In this document: piece by piece, positions 60,670 through 64,000 of the stretch | Layout: each line of letters begins with the position of its first letter | Numbering within the stretch: position 1 is the stretch's first letter | Source of the DNA: Sebastes aleutianus | Lineage: Eukaryota; Chordata; Actinopteri; Perciformes; Sebastidae | Assembly (NCBI GenBank): GCA_916700875.1 | Contig: CAKAKS010000034.1 | Location: forward strand, 15,958,695-16,022,694 | Length of the DNA: 64,000 nt | Direction: 5' to 3' | Notes under the pieces: generated by a model | Database searches by the model: none | Told to the model about the DNA's origin: nothing | Seen by the model: the letters and a program-made list of their open reading frames with translations, nothing else | Program-made: the position numbers and the translations under genes

Positions 60670-63187
60670 ATGGCAGAAGTCGAGGAAATAACTTGCGTAA
60701 GTTTATTAAACATTTTAGGCTGAAATGAACATACCTGTACAAGTATTAGATAAAGTATGTGGAAGAAGTAAAAGTAAAGTAGTCACTGTTTGTATTTGGA
60801 TGTGGATTGACTTGGTGAACTGATTGAATCAAGTCGAGTGTGTTTGTTTGAACATTATCATTGTTAGCATGTTGAGGAATTCGGCCTTGATTTAAGCACC
60901 TTGCTCTTAAAGTGGTAGTTTGGGATTGCAATGTGGGAATTACATGATCATTTCCTAATTTGGCACATCTATCTATTTATATATGTCATTATCGTAATAC
61001 ATTTTTGATGATATTGCAGACTTCCATCGAGTGTGTGGACAATGCTGATGTATTTCCTGGTGTGATCGTCTATGACGATACAACGTTCCCTATTCCTTCT
61101 CAACAAGTAGGTTTATACTATTTAGATTGAACTGCACAGTCAAAGAAATATTGTACTGTCCACACCACAATCATGTTTTACAGCTGGAGTCTGTGAGAAA
61201 TACTTCATTACACTACACTCACTTTATTTTCCGTTAACATGTTGAAATAACTGAACAACTGACATAAACATACATGCACAAGTGTTACAAGTACGTCCAA
61301 CAACTGCAGCTTTAATAGTTACAGTTTGTGTCTGTGCGTGTGCAGAATCAGTGAACTGAATGAATCTGAGTTGTGTGTGCTAACAACATTAGCAATGTTA
61401 GCCTAGCCAACAGGGGAAATACATTTTTGAAATGCATTGAAGCACATGTTGATGTCACAACTGTAACAATGAATTTCATAATGTTACAGATTGACAGTGT
61501 GAATGTTGTGGTGAATAACACTCTCCCTCAACAAGTAAGGTTTCAACTAGTTAGTTTTAAGTGTACATTGAAAGTGAAATTTTTTCTTATCAATGGATAT
61601 ATTTTGATGTAGTTTGATCAGGGTTTTTCCTGCATAGAGAATTAGTATTAGATAAAGTATGTGGAAGAAGTAAAAGTAAAGTACTGCGGTTTGGGAAGTC
61701 ACTGTTTGTATTTGGATGTGGATTGACTTGGTGAACTGATTGAATCAAGTCGAGTGTGTTCGTTTGAAACATTAGCATTGCTAGTATGTTGAGGAATTCG
61801 GCATTGATTTAAGCACCTTGCTCTTAAAGTGGTAGTTTGGTATTGAAATGTGGGAATTATATGATAATTTCCCAATTTGGTACATCTATCTATTTATATA
61901 TGTCAGGATCGTAATACATTTTTTGAATTGCAGATTTCTATCGAGTGTGTGGACAATTGTGATGGATTTCCTGGTGAGGTCGTCTATGACGATATATCCT
62001 ACCCCATTCCGTCTCAATATGTAAGATTTATATCATTTAATAAGAAGTGCAGGGTTGAAATCTATTTAAATGTATGGTCTCAAATAAAACATTTGAATGT
62101 AGTGCATGTTATGCATTTTGTTTTGTTTTTTCTTGCATGGCCAGGATACCATAGAGCGGACTGCTTCTGGTGATGGACAAAGCCCTTACAGGTTAGACAA
62201 AGCATACCATAGACATGGAGGCATTAAGACAAGATAAAAGCAACACTATAGGCATTATGAAAATACAATATAAAAGACACACATAAATAGGATGTAAAAG
62301 CTACAGCTGGTTCACATTTTTCTTTTGAGCCTACTGAAGAACTCAAGTTTCTCTAAATCCTGCTGAGACATAAGTCCTTTAATTCATGACACATTTTTAA
62401 GGTGGTAGTAGGCTCATTTTGTAATTCACTTCATGCAGATGTTAAAATTTAGGTCTGAGTGAGTGACTGCGCCAAGATTTCTGGCTTGGTTTGTGGTCTT
62501 TAGCAACTGAATCTGATTGTTTAAGTAATATTCTCATCAATATCTGTTAATACAACAGGCTAAACTTATCTATTTGACCTATCTTTCTATGCAACTGCTG
62601 TACTGTAGCTCTGTGAGACCTTTCCAATTGGCCCGTTATGAGATTGAGGACCCTGCCACACTGGATATCTATCCTCCAGAGAATGCCAGGTAAAAAAAGA
62701 TCTTCTTTCAATCTACAGTTGCATGAGGCTGATAATCAAATGGGTTGCATTGCACCGCTTTCATTAAATTCCAGCTGTTATTTCTGCTTTGCTTTTTCTT
62801 GCAAACAAATTGCCAAAAAGCTAAATGAAGTCTCAGTACACAGTTTTTTTGTATAGCATTTGACGCCAGTCCAAAAGGAGTTGTGGACATAGTGGAAAAG
62901 TCATTTTTTATAAGTATTATTTTATAAGTTTTTTAGCCAGTCCCTTTTAATTTTTTAACATTTACTAGGCCTTTATTTTTCTATGTATTTCTTAATGAAC
63001 GATTGATCCACATTTGTTTGTTTTCATAAGGCTACATATTACTGGATGTGATGTTTGTTTGAATACCTGTGATTATAAGATCAATGGTAGTCACTCTAAA
63101 CTTCTCTGTTGCAAATCCCACAGTCTCCAGGAGGAGGAGGAGGAGGAAGAGGAGGAGGAGGAGAAAGGAGGAGGAGGAGGAGGGTGA
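60670..63187 (+). CDS. Array gene copy 8 (alpha), fullest alpha form, 145 aa
   Basis: Exons: M 60670-60696 (MAEVEEITC, donor GTAAGT), B 61020-61106, I 61490-61534, C 61934-62020, T 62145-62191, S 62609-62689, P 63124-63187 with TGA 63185-63187. All sites are GT-AG; phases 0-0-0-0-2-2 agree throughout. P reads Leu-Gln, 11 Glu, Lys, six Gly. It has every module once, so it is the best guide to the ancestral gene. From I onward it is almost identical to copy 2, pointing to recent exchange. Net acidic C-terminus, no membrane segment, no catalytic motif. Unrecognised. Confidence 0.6.
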
Positions 63188-63622
63188 ATAGGATGAATGA
63201 AGGCATCTACAGTCATCAGTTACAGTTCTTGTATTGGGAGTCATGTGATCATTCAAGAACATTTGTTGCTGGTCCAAACTGAGAAATACTAGATTTTATT
63301 TATTTTGAAACATAACCTCTTTGAAAGATGACAACTGTCCTTGTTGTTTCCCCGTTTCCAGTCTTTATGCTATGCTAAACTAGCTACGCCCAGCTTTGCA
63401 ATTAATGTACAGACACGAGTTGCATTAGTCTTTTAATCTAATTTGAGATATTGCTTTAAGATTTATCCTGAATTACACTAAATCTTTGATGAATTAGATG
63501 AGATGTTACCACGGATTCACCTCGCATAATGTTTAATTATCCAACATAAACACTATGTACAGCTCCATCCAGCGCCACTAATCTATCTAATTTACTTGTC
63601 TCCCTTTGTGCAACTGTTGTAG

Positions 63623-63692
63623 TTCTGTGAGACCTTTCCGATTCCCCCCCTTCTGGCTGGATGATGGGTGTGATCCTCCAGACTTAAAGTGA
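63623..63692 (+). CDS. Alternative last exon E, copy 8
   Basis: Same sequence and phase as copy 2's E (TGA 63690-63692). The window ends inside the E-F intron, so F is not seen. Confidence 0.45.
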
Positions 63693-64000
63693 TTCAAAGG
63701 CCACGTAAAAGGTGCGTGGATTTCCTCTCAATCAATGTAAATTTTCTTCTTAAAAATGATTTGTAGAAATCTGTCCATCTACGCACATATGACTTTTTTA
63801 AATTAAATTAAGTTCTATTTAATCAGACGTTCACTTTTTTTATTTCACCGGCTACACTATTGATAACTCATGGATTCTATTAAATTAAATTAAAATGTTA
63901 AATTCTATTTTATAACTCTCAAGCTTTTGGGGGTAATACAAACTAATTAGGCTTTCCTTGGTGCACTTCTTTGCTGTCAAAAATTCAGTTGTCTTTCATG

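Noticed and set aside
1..64000. CRISPR array, tRNA genes, bacterial-type operons
   Set aside because: None seen; the repeats here are eukaryotic mobile elements and duplicated exons, not spaced short repeats.

Overview
This window looks like nuclear DNA of a ray-finned (probably percomorph) fish. It is AT-rich and spliced, crowded with short TTAA-flanked inverted-repeat elements, hAT-like and Tc1-like elements and LTR elements, and has no operon-like gene spacing. I see no long open gene. What I see is a tandem array of one small multi-exon gene family, all on the + strand. I recognise no family member by name.

One array unit reads, 5' to 3': an exon-like island (X); a short start exon (M, 6-10 codons); 87-nt phase-0 modules (B or C, around I-S-I-E-C-V-D and ending F/Y-P-I-P/R-S-Q); a 45-nt phase-0 module (I, IDSVNVVVNNTLPQQ); a 35- or 47-nt module ending in phase 2 (T2 or T); an 81-nt module (S, SVRPF...DPATLD...PPENA); and a last exon that is either a poly-glutamate tail (P) or a diverged copy of S that ends PDLK-stop (E). 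A probable 3' UTR exon (F) follows. Start exons come in two classes: alpha (MA-x-V-E-E-I-T-like, promoter with CCAAT, CRE-like and NRF1-like sites) and beta (MATHL-like, promoter with TATAAATA boxes).

Layout: copy 1 alpha (1118-2976), copy 2 beta (7949-12368), copy 3 beta, truncated (15553-17966), copy 4 alpha, damaged (21327-24764), a start-exon relic (27561), copy 5 alpha (32324-35068), copy 6 beta (38828-42336), copy 7 beta, truncated (46932-48401), a stray start exon (59728) and copy 8 alpha (60670-63692). Copies 1, 2, 5, 6 and 8 give uninterrupted predicted proteins of 103, 147, 119, 84 and 145 residues. Positions 1-30137 and 30138-64000 carry the same order (alpha, beta, beta, alpha), so the array is itself a tandem duplicate of a block of about 30 kb. 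The second block was later stretched by a Tc1-like element and an endogenous retrovirus.

Between genes lie repeated mobile elements: TTAA elements (families A, C, D, E, H here), a hAT-like MITE in the 3' flank of copies 1, 2, 5 and 6, two related solo LTRs in copies 2 and 3, a solo LTR holding a nested hAT element (24941-26546), a Tc1 MITE (40206-40762), a decayed Tc1 transposase in a large inverted repeat (51482-52963), a young internally deleted endogenous retrovirus (53289-57687) and a piece of 28S rDNA (33714-33965). Gene models rest on splice signals, matching phases and frame-preserving differences between copies. No transcript or database evidence was available.
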